Shown: positions 7,489-16,574, counted from the stretch's first letter. The stretch: 33,068 bases of DNA from Candidatus Kaiserbacteria bacterium (GCA_002401495.1 NVTG01000019.1:1-33068); one strand, 5' to 3'. Program-made: numbers and translations. The notes: generated by a model not told the origin, from the sequence alone.

Positions 7489-9834
7489 ATGCGCATGGCA
7501 AGAAAATCTTCAACAAAGAAGGAGGCAGTAGCTGTCTCTGGAAAATACAACAAGTTCGTCCCAAACATTCGAAAGAGGAATGGGAAGGTAGTTCCCTTTG
7601 ATTTTTCAAAGATCGAACTAGCTATTCTAAAAGCAATGACAGCAACTGGTGAAGGATCTTCTGAAGAATCCGCCATGATCGCACACAAGGTTGTTAGTGA
7701 CTTGGTACGCACTGCAAGAAAGCACAAGGACTTCATTCCAAGTGTTGAAGGTATGCAAGATGAGGTTGAAAAGCAATTAATTCTTTCTGATTACGTAAAT
7801 ACTGCAAAGGGATACATCATCTATAGAGCAGAAAGAAATAAATTACGTTTCCAAGAAGGAATTCAAGTTCCTGAGCACGTTAAAAAGATCGTGGCAGAGA
7901 GCAAGAAATATTTTAAAGACAATCCACTAGGGGAGTTTGTATATTTACGATCATACGCTCGATGGATAAAAGACGAAGGAAGAAGGGAGACATGGATTGA
8001 GACTGTTGCGAGGTACATGTCTTTTATGCGTGAGAACCTAGGAAAGAAACTTAACGAAAGCGAATACAAAGAAGTACAAGATGCAATTTTAAATCAGGAA
8101 ATAATGCCAAGTATGCGTCTTATGCAATTTGCAGGTGAGGCTGCGAGGAGGTGTAATGTATGTGCATATAACTGCTCATTTACAGCACCGACAAAACTAA
8201 GTGATTTTGCTGAAATCATGTATCTGTCTATGTGTGGAACTGGAGTAGGATATTCAGTGGAGACTCAGAACATTCAACAACTTCCATTGATTAAAAAGCA
8301 AGCAGGCGTGATGGTTAAAACTCACATGGTTGGAGATTCTAAAGAAGGATGGTGTGATGCACTAACTTTAGGATTAAAGACATGGTACGCAGGAAAAGAT
8401 ATAAAATTTGATTTCAGTGAAGTTCGTCCGGCAGGAGCAAGACTTTCAGTTATGGGAGGAAAAAGTTCAGGTCCTGAACCATTAAAAAGTCTTTTGGTTT
8501 TTGCACGAGAGAGAATAATGGCACACCAAGGAAGGAGGCTTCGTAACCTAGATGCACACGACATCATTTGTAAGATTGGAGAATGTGTTGTAGCGGGTGG
8601 TGTAAGAAGAAGTGCGATGATTAGTTTGTCTGATTTGGACGACGAGCTGGTACGAGACTCAAAGAAAGGACAGTTCTACATGACTGACCCACACCGTGCG
8701 ATAGCAAACAACTCAGCAGTCTACGACGAAAAGCCATCAAATGAGCAATTTATGGACGAATGGGTAACTCTTATGAAAGGTAAAACTGGAGAGCGCGGAA
8801 TATTTAACCGCTTTAGCCTAATGGGAACACTTCCAGAAAGAAGAGTTGAACTATTAAAGAAGAAGTATAAAAATATTGATTGGGCAGGAGAAATCGGAAA
8901 CCTTGGAACAAATCCATGTGGAGAGATAATCCTTCAATCAAAACAGTTCTGTAACCTTTCAGAAGTAATTTGTCGTAAAGGAGATAGTGAAAAAACACTT
9001 CTACGAAAAGCACGACTTGCAACAATTTTAGGAACGTACCAATCATCACTTTCAAACTTCGGATACCTATCAAAGAACTGGAAGGAAAACTGTGAAGCAG
9101 AAAGACTTCTTGGAGTTTCTCTAACAGGACAATGGGATTGTTCAACTGTGAGAAAGCCAGAAGTTTTAAGAAAACTTAAAGCTGAGGTTAATAAGGTAAA
9201 CAAGAAATATGCAGCGAAATTGGGAATTCCTCAATCTTCGGCAACTACTTGTGTAAAGCCTTCAGGAACCGTGTCTCAAACATTCGACTGTGCCTCCGGA
9301 ATGCACCCACGAAACTCAGAATATTACATACGTCGAATTAGAATCTCATCCACCGACTCATTGTTTAAAATGCTTCGTGACCAAGGTGTTCCATATCATC
9401 CAGAAGTTGGACAGACTATGGAAGACGCAAACACTTATGTATTTGAATTTCCTGTTAAGGCACCAAAAGGAGCTATATTAAAGAATGATATATCTGCACT
9501 CGATCAACTTGAACACTGGAAGGACGTGAAGGTTAATTACACAGAACATAACCCTTCAGTAACAATTTCAATTGGGAATGACGAATGGATACAAGTTGCT
9601 AACTGGGTTTACGAAAACTGGGATATAGCAGGAGGGCTAGCCTTCCTTCCAAGGAATGATCATGTATATCAACTTGCGCCATACGAAGAGATAAACAAAG
9701 CAACCTACGAAAAGCTTTATAAAACTGTAGAAAATATTGATTACTCGAAACTCCTTACTTACGAGCAAAGAGATGAGACTGATGTTAAGAGGGAATTGGC
9801 ATGTGCTGGAGGGCTTTGTGAGATTGAGATTTAG
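7489..9834 (+). CDS. nrdJ: Adenosylcobalamin-dependent ribonucleoside-triphosphate reductase (class II)
   Basis: 781 residues. Residues about 25-120 resemble an ATP-cone (IRKRNGKVVPFDFSKIELAI). The catalytic barrel carries CNVCAYNC near 220, NPCGEI at 475-480 (thiyl-radical Cys477 with Asn475 and Glu479) and the closing KPSGTVSQ region. The C-terminal CAGGLC (Cys772, Cys777) is the redox pair that re-reduces the active site, normally charged by thioredoxin. NPCGEI, monomeric layout and no glycyl-radical motif fit class II, B12-dependent enzymes of the Lactobacillus RTPR type. It makes dNTPs in the cytoplasm with or without oxygen. CPR bacteria generally cannot make B12, so the cofactor is probably scavenged. 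ATG 7495 (third codon) is an alternative start. Trx reductase and glutaredoxin are elsewhere in the window. Confidence 0.93.
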   Translation: MRMARKSSTKKEAVAVSGKYNKFVPNIRKRNGKVVPFDFSKIELAILKAMTATGEGSSEESAMIAHKVVSDLVRTARKHKDFIPSVEGMQDEVEKQLILSDYVNTAKGYIIYRAERNKLRFQEGIQVPEHVKKIVAESKKYFKDNPLGEFVYLRSYARWIKDEGRRETWIETVARYMSFMRENLGKKLNESEYKEVQDAILNQEIMPSMRLMQFAGEAARRCNVCAYNCSFTAPTKLSDFAEIMYLSMCGTGVGYSVETQNIQQLPLIKKQAGVMVKTHMVGDSKEGWCDALTLGLKTWYAGKDIKFDFSEVRPAGARLSVMGGKSSGPEPLKSLLVFARERIMAHQGRRLRNLDAHDIICKIGECVVAGGVRRSAMISLSDLDDELVRDSKKGQFYMTDPHRAIANNSAVYDEKPSNEQFMDEWVTLMKGKTGERGIFNRFSLMGTLPERRVELLKKKYKNIDWAGEIGNLGTNPCGEIILQSKQFCNLSEVICRKGDSEKTLLRKARLATILGTYQSSLSNFGYLSKNWKENCEAERLLGVSLTGQWDCSTVRKPEVLRKLKAEVNKVNKKYAAKLGIPQSSATTCVKPSGTVSQTFDCASGMHPRNSEYYIRRIRISSTDSLFKMLRDQGVPYHPEVGQTMEDANTYVFEFPVKAPKGAILKNDISALDQLEHWKDVKVNYTEHNPSVTISIGNDEWIQVANWVYENWDIAGGLAFLPRNDHVYQLAPYEEINKATYEKLYKTVENIDYSKLLTYEQRDETDVKRELACAGGLCEIEI

Positions 9835-9835
9835 T

Positions 9836-10237
9836 ATGGCAGATTGCATATTCTGCAATGTAATCTCCAAGAACGAGCCACATCATGAAATATGGTGGAA
9901 AGATGATAACCACATAGCCTTTTTGGATCTGGCTCCTAACAAAAAAGGCCACACTCTAGTTATTCCAAGGAAGCACCAGGAAGAATTATTTGCAATGTCA
10001 GAAACTAATTATGTAGATCTAATGATTGCATCTAGAGAAGTTGCTCTACTTTTAAAAAAGGTTTTATTAAAAAAGAGGATAGGAGTTGTGATTGAGGGCA
10101 TGTCCATTGATCACATCCATGTACATCTTATACCAATAGAGAACAGTGGAGATCTTGAGACGTTTTCAGAGTATAAGTTAGAAGAAGGTGAGTTAGAAAA
10201 ACTCGGAGAAGATCTGAGACGATTTACAAACAACTAA
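9836..10237 (+). CDS. HIT-family nucleotide hydrolase
   Basis: 133 residues from ATG 9836, one base after the reductase stop codon; an open extension upstream lies wholly inside the reductase gene and is rejected. DCIFCNVISKNEP is the usual N-terminus with a CxxC-like start. The histidine triad HIHVHLIP near residue 100 is the active site of HIT hydrolases, which cleave nucleoside phosphoramidates or dinucleotides. GHTLVIPRKH is the conserved core strand. Tight coupling with the reductase suggests one transcript and perhaps a nucleotide-housekeeping role, which is inference. Confidence 0.92.
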   Translation: MADCIFCNVISKNEPHHEIWWKDDNHIAFLDLAPNKKGHTLVIPRKHQEELFAMSETNYVDLMIASREVALLLKKVLLKKRIGVVIEGMSIDHIHVHLIPIENSGDLETFSEYKLEEGELEKLGEDLRRFTNN

Positions 10238-10250
10238 TTAGTGTTATAAT
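10223..10250 (+). promoter_or_regulatory. Promoter of RNase P RNA
   Basis: TTTACA (10223-10228), 16-base spacer, TATAAT (10245-10250). The predicted start, 7 bases downstream, coincides with the first base of the RNase P P1 helix at 10257. The -35 box overlaps the end of the HIT gene. Confidence 0.75.
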
Positions 10251-10256
10251 CCAATT

Positions 10257-10562
10257 GCTCGTGTCGGGCAGACGCGCTGAAAGGTGAGGAAAGTCCGAAC
10301 ACGTAATTTAAAGGGTAGCGGGTAACGCCCGTCGAGAGCAATCTTAGGGATGCGAGCAGAGACGTCTTAGTAGAGATACGAAGACCCCTTCGGGGTGAGT
10401 TTTATGGAAACATAAAAATGAAACGGCAAAATTCCTACCTGCGTGCAAGGCCGTGCTTACTTTGTAAGAGTGCCGCAAGAGGTTGTTGGTAACAGCAATC
10501 CCAGATAAATGTCTGCACAACGATTTATTTCGTGGACAGAATTCGGCTTATAGGCACGAGCA
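10257..10562 (+). ncRNA. rnpB: RNase P RNA (bacterial type A-like)
   Basis: The catalytic RNA that trims the 5' ends of pre-tRNAs. The ends pair as P1 (GCTCGTG at 10257 with CACGAGC at 10555-10561). Conserved core elements are present in order: GAGGAAAGTCCG (P4 5' strand region), GGGTAACGCCCG, a TTCG-capped P12-like hairpin, GTGCAAGGCCGTGC and ACAGAATTCGGCTTATAG (P4 3' strand). The length, about 305 nt, is shorter than the 377 nt of E. coli. The L15 position that reads GGUAA in E. coli reads GGCAA here (10425-10429). This is notable because GGU pairs with the tRNA 3' CCA and the tRNA genes here lack encoded CCA. Confidence 0.95.
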
Positions 10563-10570
10563 AAAATATC

Positions 10571-10598
10571 AAAAAGTCGTCCTCACGGACGGCTTTTT
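10571..10598 (+). terminator. Intrinsic terminator of rnpB
   Basis: A seven-pair stem (GTCGTCC / GGACGGC, one G-T) with TCAC loop, flanked by A5 and T5, 10 bases after the RNase P RNA. The A-tract and T-tract make it potentially bidirectional. Confidence 0.85.
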
Positions 10599-10615
10599 GT
10601 ATTTTCTAGGTCTGA

Positions 10616-10621
10616 TATAAT
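10616..10621 (+). promoter_or_regulatory. -10 box for the Wzy-like/murJ/lepA operon
   Basis: TATAAT preceded by TG at a near-extended position; no convincing -35. The start would be near 10628, giving a leader of about 22 AT-rich bases without a Shine-Dalgarno before ATG 10650. Confidence 0.5.
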
Positions 10622-10649
10622 TTAGATATTATTATTTAGTATTTATTTT

Positions 10650-12998
10650 ATGGATACATTAGAACAGTCGGATAAGTCTACATATCGTTTAGATATGATA
10701 GCTCGCAACCTCATTTATGTTGTTGCGTTCTTATTGCCACTTGCAGTGCTCCCCTCAGCGTGGATGCCACTTGCAATGACTAAAATGGCCATCCTTTCGT
10801 TAGGAATGCTAGGCGCATTATTATTATGGTTAGTTGCTCGATTAAAAGAGCATCGCGCCTCGTTTCCAGACACTCACGTATTCTGGACAGCAGTATTATT
10901 AATTCTTGGATATTTTCTCGCAGCGATTTTATCCAGTAATGTCTTAAGTTCATTAATAGGGTTCGGATACGAAATCGATACAGTGATTTCAATGTTCACA
11001 TTTGTCGGTGCACTTGCCGCAGTTGCATTAACTACTCGTAAGGTTGCACACTTCATACGTCTACAAAAGGCAGTTATGATCGCGTTTGTTATTCTCGCAG
11101 TCTTTCAGATTGCTAGAATATTAGTTGGTGGAGAGAATTTGCTACCAAGCATATTCTCATCTAACTCAACGGCTACAACTCTGGGAAGCTGGAATGACCT
11201 AGCTGTATTTAGTGGGCTAGCAGTAATAACTTCACTTTCAGGCCTTGCTTTGTTTTCTTCTAGGAAGATACGAATGGGGCTCTACGCAATTATTGCATTG
11301 TCAGTATTCTTGCTTGTAGTGGTTAATATGGTGGTAGTTTGGGCAACGTTAGCTCTTGCCGCATTTGCACTCTCCGTATACATCTTCGGAGACTCATCTT
11401 ACGATAGAGAAACCGGAAGCTTTAGGGCGAATTTGCCTTACAAGAGGTTAATTCCTAGTGTAAGTATAATTGCACTAAGCATAGTATTTCTTGTTGCAGG
11501 AGCTGCAATTGGATCTAAAGTATCGAGTGCCTTAGACGTATCGTACCTCGATGTACGTCCTTCGTGGGAAGGAACAATTACCATTGGATCAGGAGTATTC
11601 CAAGAAGATGCTCTTCTAGGAATTGGCCCAAGTCTCTTTAGAGAGGGATGGGTACAGCACAAGCCATTGGGAATTAATGAAACTAATTTCTGGAATTCAG
11701 AATTCAACTTCGGTGTTGGACTTATTCCAACTGCCTTTGTTACAGGAGGAATTGTATTAGGAGTTATATGGTTATTATTCTTTGCGGCTTTCTTACATCT
11801 TGGATTCAAGGTGTTATCAAAGAGAATAGTACAACCCGGGCTAATGTACATAACAGTTTCCTCATACATTGGAGCTGTGTACTTGTGGATACTTACAATC
11901 GTATATGTTCCGCAAACAGTAATGCTCGCTTATACATTTATGCTTACAGGAGTAGCGGTTGCAGCTGCAAGAATTGTAGGAGTCATTAGAACAAGAGAAG
12001 TTAGTGCAGAGCAAAGTTATGCCTCTGGATTAGCACACACCGGTGCAATCGTGATGATGGTAGTACTTGTTTCAGGAGCACTCCTTATTCACGTAGATCG
12101 TATAGCTGTAACATCTCTTCTTTCGGGAGTAGTTGCCACTGCGAACTCTGGTGACTTAGATAAAGCAGAAAAGAAAGTTAATAAGATATCAGTATTAGGA
12201 ACAGGAATACGAGGAGTTCAATTGAAAACCAGTATCGGAGTTGCTCAACTTTCTGCAATATTAGCAGAAGAAGAAAGTGAAGATATTGAGGATCAAAGAA
12301 CTCGTTTCCAAGAAACTTTAGCAAGGACTATTACTTCAGCACAACAAGTAGTGGCTGCAGATAGGGCAGATTACAGAGGTTGGGTATTACTTGGAGATAT
12401 TTATGCCCAGTTAATACCACTTGAGATAGAAGGTTCTTACGAGAGTGCTATTGCAGCGTATCGTGAAGCTCAAGCTCGAAATCCTAAAAACCCAGCTATC
12501 TTAATTAGCATCTCTCAACTTGCCTTTGGGCAGGAGGATCTAGAAGGATCTCGTGTTTTTGCAGAAGAGGCTCTTAAATTAAAGAGTAACTACACAGATG
12601 CGTATTACATTCTTTCTCAGATCTCAATTCAGGAGAATAATACTGCTGAAGCCATTAAGGCAACTGAGGCAGCTGTAGTATTACGACCAGGAAATGCAGG
12701 TTTGCTATTCCAGTTAGGAGTATTGCAATATAGCGTAGGAAATTACGATAGAGTAATACCGGTTCTGGAAAGAGCGGTAACTGTTAACCCAGACTACTCA
12801 AATGCACTATATTTCCTAGGATTAGCCTACGATGAGACAGATGACGTTCAAGGAGCTATATCAGTGTTCCAAAGAATAGTTACGTTGAATCCAGATAATG
12901 TAGAAGTAGCAGCCATACTTGAGGCTCTTAAATCTGGGCAATCTGCTAAAGACGCTATTGGAGAAACTAGCGCAAGCACACCACCAGTTACAAAATAA
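10650..12998 (+). CDS. O-antigen ligase/polymerase-like membrane protein with C-terminal TPR repeats
   Basis: 782 residues. Residues about 15-480 hold roughly a dozen hydrophobic segments; a periplasmic-like loop around 290-345 contains SWEGTITIGSGVFQEDALLGIGP, resembling the Wzy_C/O-antigen ligase loop. Residues about 485-560 form a charged linker. From about 570 to 765 come TPR-like repeats (YRGWVLLGDIYAQL, PAILISISQLAFGQ, TDAYYILSQISIQENN, AGLLFQLGVLQYSVGNY, SNALYFLGLAYDETDD), ending in a low-complexity tail. Such membrane-plus-TPR proteins are common in CPR genomes and are linked to surface glycan assembly or protein glycosylation. First gene of an apparent operon with murJ and lepA. Substrate unknown. 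Confidence 0.8.
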   Translation: MDTLEQSDKSTYRLDMIARNLIYVVAFLLPLAVLPSAWMPLAMTKMAILSLGMLGALLLWLVARLKEHRASFPDTHVFWTAVLLILGYFLAAILSSNVLSSLIGFGYEIDTVISMFTFVGALAAVALTTRKVAHFIRLQKAVMIAFVILAVFQIARILVGGENLLPSIFSSNSTATTLGSWNDLAVFSGLAVITSLSGLALFSSRKIRMGLYAIIALSVFLLVVVNMVVVWATLALAAFALSVYIFGDSSYDRETGSFRANLPYKRLIPSVSIIALSIVFLVAGAAIGSKVSSALDVSYLDVRPSWEGTITIGSGVFQEDALLGIGPSLFREGWVQHKPLGINETNFWNSEFNFGVGLIPTAFVTGGIVLGVIWLLFFAAFLHLGFKVLSKRIVQPGLMYITVSSYIGAVYLWILTIVYVPQTVMLAYTFMLTGVAVAAARIVGVIRTREVSAEQSYASGLAHTGAIVMMVVLVSGALLIHVDRIAVTSLLSGVVATANSGDLDKAEKKVNKISVLGTGIRGVQLKTSIGVAQLSAILAEEESEDIEDQRTRFQETLARTITSAQQVVAADRADYRGWVLLGDIYAQLIPLEIEGSYESAIAAYREAQARNPKNPAILISISQLAFGQEDLEGSRVFAEEALKLKSNYTDAYYILSQISIQENNTAEAIKATEAAVVLRPGNAGLLFQLGVLQYSVGNYDRVIPVLERAVTVNPDYSNALYFLGLAYDETDDVQGAISVFQRIVTLNPDNVEVAAILEALKSGQSAKDAIGETSASTPPVTK

Positions 12999-13024
12999 GG
13001 TGTGCTGTGATAGGCTAGCAACCA

Positions 13025-14686
13025 ATGCACAGGATTCTTAAATTTGTAGAAGGGGAGGTACGTGGTCTTCATGAGACCGCGTACCTTTTGGGTTTCTTCA
13101 CATTACTATCAACTCTTTTAGGGTTGGTTCGAGACAGACTCTTAGCCTCATCTTTCGGGGCTGGGGATCTTCTTGATATATACTATGCGGCCTTTAGAAT
13201 ACCGGATGTTATTTTCGTTTCAGTTGCATCTTTAGTGTCTGTTTTTATACTCGTTCCACTATTAACTCAAAAGGAAGACGAGGAAAGTAAGCATAAGTTG
13301 CTTGGAAATGTCTTAACTGGATTTTCTATAGTAATGCTGGTTTTCTCAGCTGCTTTATGGATTTTTATGCCGCTCATTTTAGGAGCACTTTTCCCATCCC
13401 TCATCGAGAGTAATAACACCCTGTTAACGTTAAGTAGGTTACTCCTACTTCAACCAATTCTTCTTGGTGCTTCTGGAATCTTAGCGAGCGTAACGCAAGT
13501 TAATGGAAGGTATATTCTCTATGCACTTGCGCCGCTTCTGTATAACCTTGGAATCATATTAGGTATTGTTTTCTTGTACCCATTCTTTGGTCTTCAAGGA
13601 ATAGTGTACGGAGTTTTGATAGGGGCGTTTATGCACATGATAATACAAGTTCCGTTCATCGTGCGATCTGGGTATTTGAAACCTATGAGTTTCAAGTTAG
13701 ATATTAAACAGTTATGGAAGGTTGCTTCAATTTCAGTACCAAGAACTCTTTCGATCACTGCAAATCAGATTGCGCTACTTGTACTAATCGTAATTGCAGG
13801 AGCCCTAGGAAGTGGTGCAATTTCAGTATTTTCTTTTGCTTTCAATCTTCAGGCAGCGCCACTTGCGATAATTGGGGCGAGCTACTCGGTGGCTGCGTTT
13901 CCTACTCTTTCTAGGTTTTTTGCAAAAGGAGAAACCAGGCATTTTTGTGAACAAATTGTAACGGCTTCAAGACATATTATTTTCTGGGCGGTTCCTCTAA
14001 CAGTTTTAGTGATAGTTCTAAGAGCACACATTGTACGAGTGGTGCTAGGTTCAGGAGAGTTCAACTGGGCCGACACAAGACTAACTGCAGCAGCACTCGC
14101 CTTGTTTGTAGTTTCTCTAATTGCACAATCCCTTTCACTATTGTTCCTTCGTGGATATTATGCCGCTGGAGAAACTAGAAAACCTCTCTTAATTAACGTT
14201 TCAACCGCAATTGGAATAGTTGTTGGATCATACGCATTACTGCGTCTCTTTGCTGAAAATGAGATGTGGAGATTTTTTGTGGAGAGCATACTTCGCGTTG
14301 AAGGAATACCGGGAACTGAAATTTTGATGCTTCCGCTTTCCTATGCTATTTTCTCAGTGATCAATGTCCTTCTGTTCATCGCACTTTTCGAAAGAGATTT
14401 CGGAACATTAACCAGTAGATTGAGAAAACCATTTTTCGAGAGTTTTTCAGCGGCAGTTGTTGCTGGATTCTTTGCACACCAAACACTTTCGATTCTAGCT
14501 AGGTTTTTGGATATAAATACATTTGTCGGAGTATTCTCTATTGGTATGATTGCGGCACTAGTTGGAGTAACAGCAGGGGTTAGCGTATTACATGTATTGA
14601 ACAACAAAGAGATAAAAGAAGTATCAATTGCAATGCATCATAAAATTTGGAGATACTTCCCAACATTCAAAAATGGAAAAAATTAG
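13025..14686 (+). CDS. murJ: Lipid II flippase MurJ
   Basis: 553 residues, about 14 transmembrane helices. LSTLLGLVRDRLLASSFGAG and DIYYAAFRIPDVIF near residues 28-65 are the hallmark of MurJ/MviN (MOP superfamily). It moves the peptidoglycan precursor lipid II across the cytoplasmic membrane. The C-terminus overlaps the start of lepA by 14 bases. A TAGGCT box lies 8 bases before the ATG, but read-through from the upstream Wzy-like gene is also likely, since the gap is 26 bases. Together with glmS, ftsA and ftsZ in this window it indicates a peptidoglycan-walled cell. Confidence 0.93.
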   Translation: MHRILKFVEGEVRGLHETAYLLGFFTLLSTLLGLVRDRLLASSFGAGDLLDIYYAAFRIPDVIFVSVASLVSVFILVPLLTQKEDEESKHKLLGNVLTGFSIVMLVFSAALWIFMPLILGALFPSLIESNNTLLTLSRLLLLQPILLGASGILASVTQVNGRYILYALAPLLYNLGIILGIVFLYPFFGLQGIVYGVLIGAFMHMIIQVPFIVRSGYLKPMSFKLDIKQLWKVASISVPRTLSITANQIALLVLIVIAGALGSGAISVFSFAFNLQAAPLAIIGASYSVAAFPTLSRFFAKGETRHFCEQIVTASRHIIFWAVPLTVLVIVLRAHIVRVVLGSGEFNWADTRLTAAALALFVVSLIAQSLSLLFLRGYYAAGETRKPLLINVSTAIGIVVGSYALLRLFAENEMWRFFVESILRVEGIPGTEILMLPLSYAIFSVINVLLFIALFERDFGTLTSRLRKPFFESFSAAVVAGFFAHQTLSILARFLDINTFVGVFSIGMIAALVGVTAGVSVLHVLNNKEIKEVSIAMHHKIWRYFPTFKNGKN

Positions 14687-16442
14687 AAACTTCAGCATTA
14701 TTGCTCACATAGACCACGGGAAAAGTACGCTTGCTGATCGTATGCTTGAGGTTACGGGAACGGTTCCTGAGCGGAGAATGAAAGATCAGGTGTTAGATAG
14801 AATGGATCTTGAGAGGGAGCGGGGAATCACAATTAAGATGCAGCCTGTTCGAATGCTCTGGAAAGATCACGTTGTTAACCTAATAGACACTCCAGGGCAC
14901 ATAGACTTCTCCTATGAGGTCTCAAGAGCTCTGAAAGCCGTTGAGGGCGTTGTATTACTGGTAGACGCAACACAGGGGGTCCAAGCACAAACACTCTCTG
15001 TATTGCAAATGGCACGGGAACAAGGATTAACTATTATTCCCGTATTATCTAAATTAGACTCACCGTTGGCACGAGTTGATGATATTAAGGCAGAACTCGC
15101 ACTTCTTCTTGAGATTGATGAAGGAGATATTTTAGCAACGTCAGGAAAAACTGGTGAAGGGGTAGAGGAATTATTGGATGTTGTTATTGAAAGAATTCCT
15201 GCTCCTTCAAAAGAGGTAGATGATCTAAGAGCATTAATCTTTGATTTCCAATATTCGGATCACAGAGGAATAGTTTTGTTTGTAAGAATAACAGACGGGT
15301 CATTAAAGAAAGGGGACAAAGTTAAATTTGCGGGAGTTGGTGTTCAATTCACAGCACTCGAAGTAGGAATATTCACTCCGGACGAGGAGGAAAAGTCTAA
15401 TTTAGTAGCAGGAGAAATTGGCTACGTAATTACTGGAATTAAAAAACCTGGAATTGTTGGAGTTGGAGACACTGTTGTTGATTTAAGATCAAAAGTTGAA
15501 GCACTCGAGGGATACATGCAACCTAGTCCTGTAATTTGGGCAAGTGTATATCCCGAGAGTCAGGACGACCTTGCTCTATTAAGACAATCACTAGAAAGAC
15601 TACGGCTTATGGATTCGTCTCTTTCATATGAAGAAGAAGCTTCAGGAATTATGGGAAGGGGATTCAGATGTGGGTTCCTGGGAATGCTCCATATGGAGAT
15701 TATTACCGAAAGACTAAGAAGAGAGTTCCTTTTGGAATTAGTAGTAACACTGCCTACAACAGTTTATGAAATTACATTTAAAAATGGAAAGGTAGAAGAT
15801 ATCTACACGCCGGCACGATTTCCCAATGATGGGGAAGCGGATAATATACGAGAAGAATGGGTTGAGGTTAGTATTTTAGTTCCTGCCGAGTATATAAGTG
15901 GGGTAATGCAACTTTTGCACGAACACGAGGCAAGTGTAACAGGTTCAGAAACCATGCCTGACGGAAGAACTCAATTAATCTCAGAAATGCCACTGCGTGA
16001 GATGATGAGAAATTTCTTTGATAAATTAAAGAATGTTTCGTCTGGATTTGCATCCCTTTCATACGAGGCTATTGGAAGACGGGACGCTGAGGTTACAAGA
16101 CTAGATATTTTAATTGCTGAGGAAATATCACCAGCCTTTAGCAGGATTGTAGCGAAAAGACGCGTACAGGAAGAGGCAAGAGAGATGATTACTAAACTTA
16201 AAGATCTGCTACCAAGGCAGCAGTTCGTATTAAAAATTCAAGCGAGAAGTCAGGGTAAAATTATCGCGGGAGAAAAACTCTCAGCTATGCGTAAAGATGT
16301 TACTGCAAAACTATACGGTGGAGATGTTACTCGAAAGAATAAGCTGTTAGATAAGCAAAAGAAGGGTAAGAAAAAAGCACTTGCAAGAGCGAAAGTGCAT
16401 ATTCCTCACGAAGTATTTATGAAAGTAATGAGAAGTGATTAG
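14673..16442 (+). CDS. lepA: Elongation factor 4 (LepA)
   Basis: 589 residues from ATG 14673; a longer frame from 14628 is rejected because EF4 starts just before the P-loop. G1 is AHIDHGKST (11-19), G3 is DTPGH, and the C-terminal LepA-specific domain (GGDVTRKNKLLDKQKKGKK) is complete. This translational GTPase back-translocates or remodels stalled ribosomes. Odd points: the G4 motif, normally NKxD, is SKLD (126-129), and the G5 motif, normally SAK, is SGK (157-159). Both contact the guanine base in other GTPases. The gene overlaps murJ by 14 bases and its stop codon overlaps that of a 38-residue gene on the other strand. Confidence 0.95.
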   Translation: MEKIRNFSIIAHIDHGKSTLADRMLEVTGTVPERRMKDQVLDRMDLERERGITIKMQPVRMLWKDHVVNLIDTPGHIDFSYEVSRALKAVEGVVLLVDATQGVQAQTLSVLQMAREQGLTIIPVLSKLDSPLARVDDIKAELALLLEIDEGDILATSGKTGEGVEELLDVVIERIPAPSKEVDDLRALIFDFQYSDHRGIVLFVRITDGSLKKGDKVKFAGVGVQFTALEVGIFTPDEEEKSNLVAGEIGYVITGIKKPGIVGVGDTVVDLRSKVEALEGYMQPSPVIWASVYPESQDDLALLRQSLERLRLMDSSLSYEEEASGIMGRGFRCGFLGMLHMEIITERLRREFLLELVVTLPTTVYEITFKNGKVEDIYTPARFPNDGEADNIREEWVEVSILVPAEYISGVMQLLHEHEASVTGSETMPDGRTQLISEMPLREMMRNFFDKLKNVSSGFASLSYEAIGRRDAEVTRLDILIAEEISPAFSRIVAKRRVQEEAREMITKLKDLLPRQQFVLKIQARSQGKIIAGEKLSAMRKDVTAKLYGGDVTRKNKLLDKQKKGKKKALARAKVHIPHEVFMKVMRSD

Positions 16443-16555
16443 AGAAGACCAGGAAGTGTATAAAACACGACCATACTAGCGATAATCAGAACAGCGAAAG
16501 TTCCCCATATCCATTTCATTGCCTTTTGGGCTTTTTTATCAAACAAAAAACTCAT
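16439..16555 (-). CDS. 38-residue single-pass membrane micro-protein
   Basis: A frame of 38 residues beginning MSFLFDKKAQKAMKWIWG: a short basic cytoplasmic start with repeated Lys, then one hydrophobic helix (about 16-33) and a short tail. The start has TATTGT (16562-16567) six bases upstream, overlapping the -10 box of the divergent FtsB-like gene. The stop codon shares bases with the lepA stop. Support comes from promoter spacing, membrane character and clean fit between two genes; no homology is visible to me. Function unknown. Confidence 0.6.
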   Translation of the reverse strand: MSFLFDKKAQKAMKWIWGTFAVLIIASMVVFYTLPGLL

Positions 16556-16574
16556 AGTGTTACAATAGTAACAT
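16556..16574. promoter_or_regulatory. Bidirectional promoter with overlapping -10 boxes
   Basis: TACAATA at 16561-16567 gives TACAAT rightward (8 bases before ATG 16575) and TATTGT leftward (6 bases before ATG 16555). Five bases are shared. Only 19 bases separate the two start codons, so both mRNAs should be leaderless. Confidence 0.55.

Noticed and set aside
9737..9835. Extended N-terminus of the HIT protein
   Set aside because: The extension lies in the reductase gene in another frame; ATG 9836 gives the usual DCIFC start.
14628..14672. Extended N-terminus of LepA
   Set aside because: The extra 15 codons overlap murJ coding sequence and precede the standard EF4 start; ATG 14673 gives the normal N-terminus.
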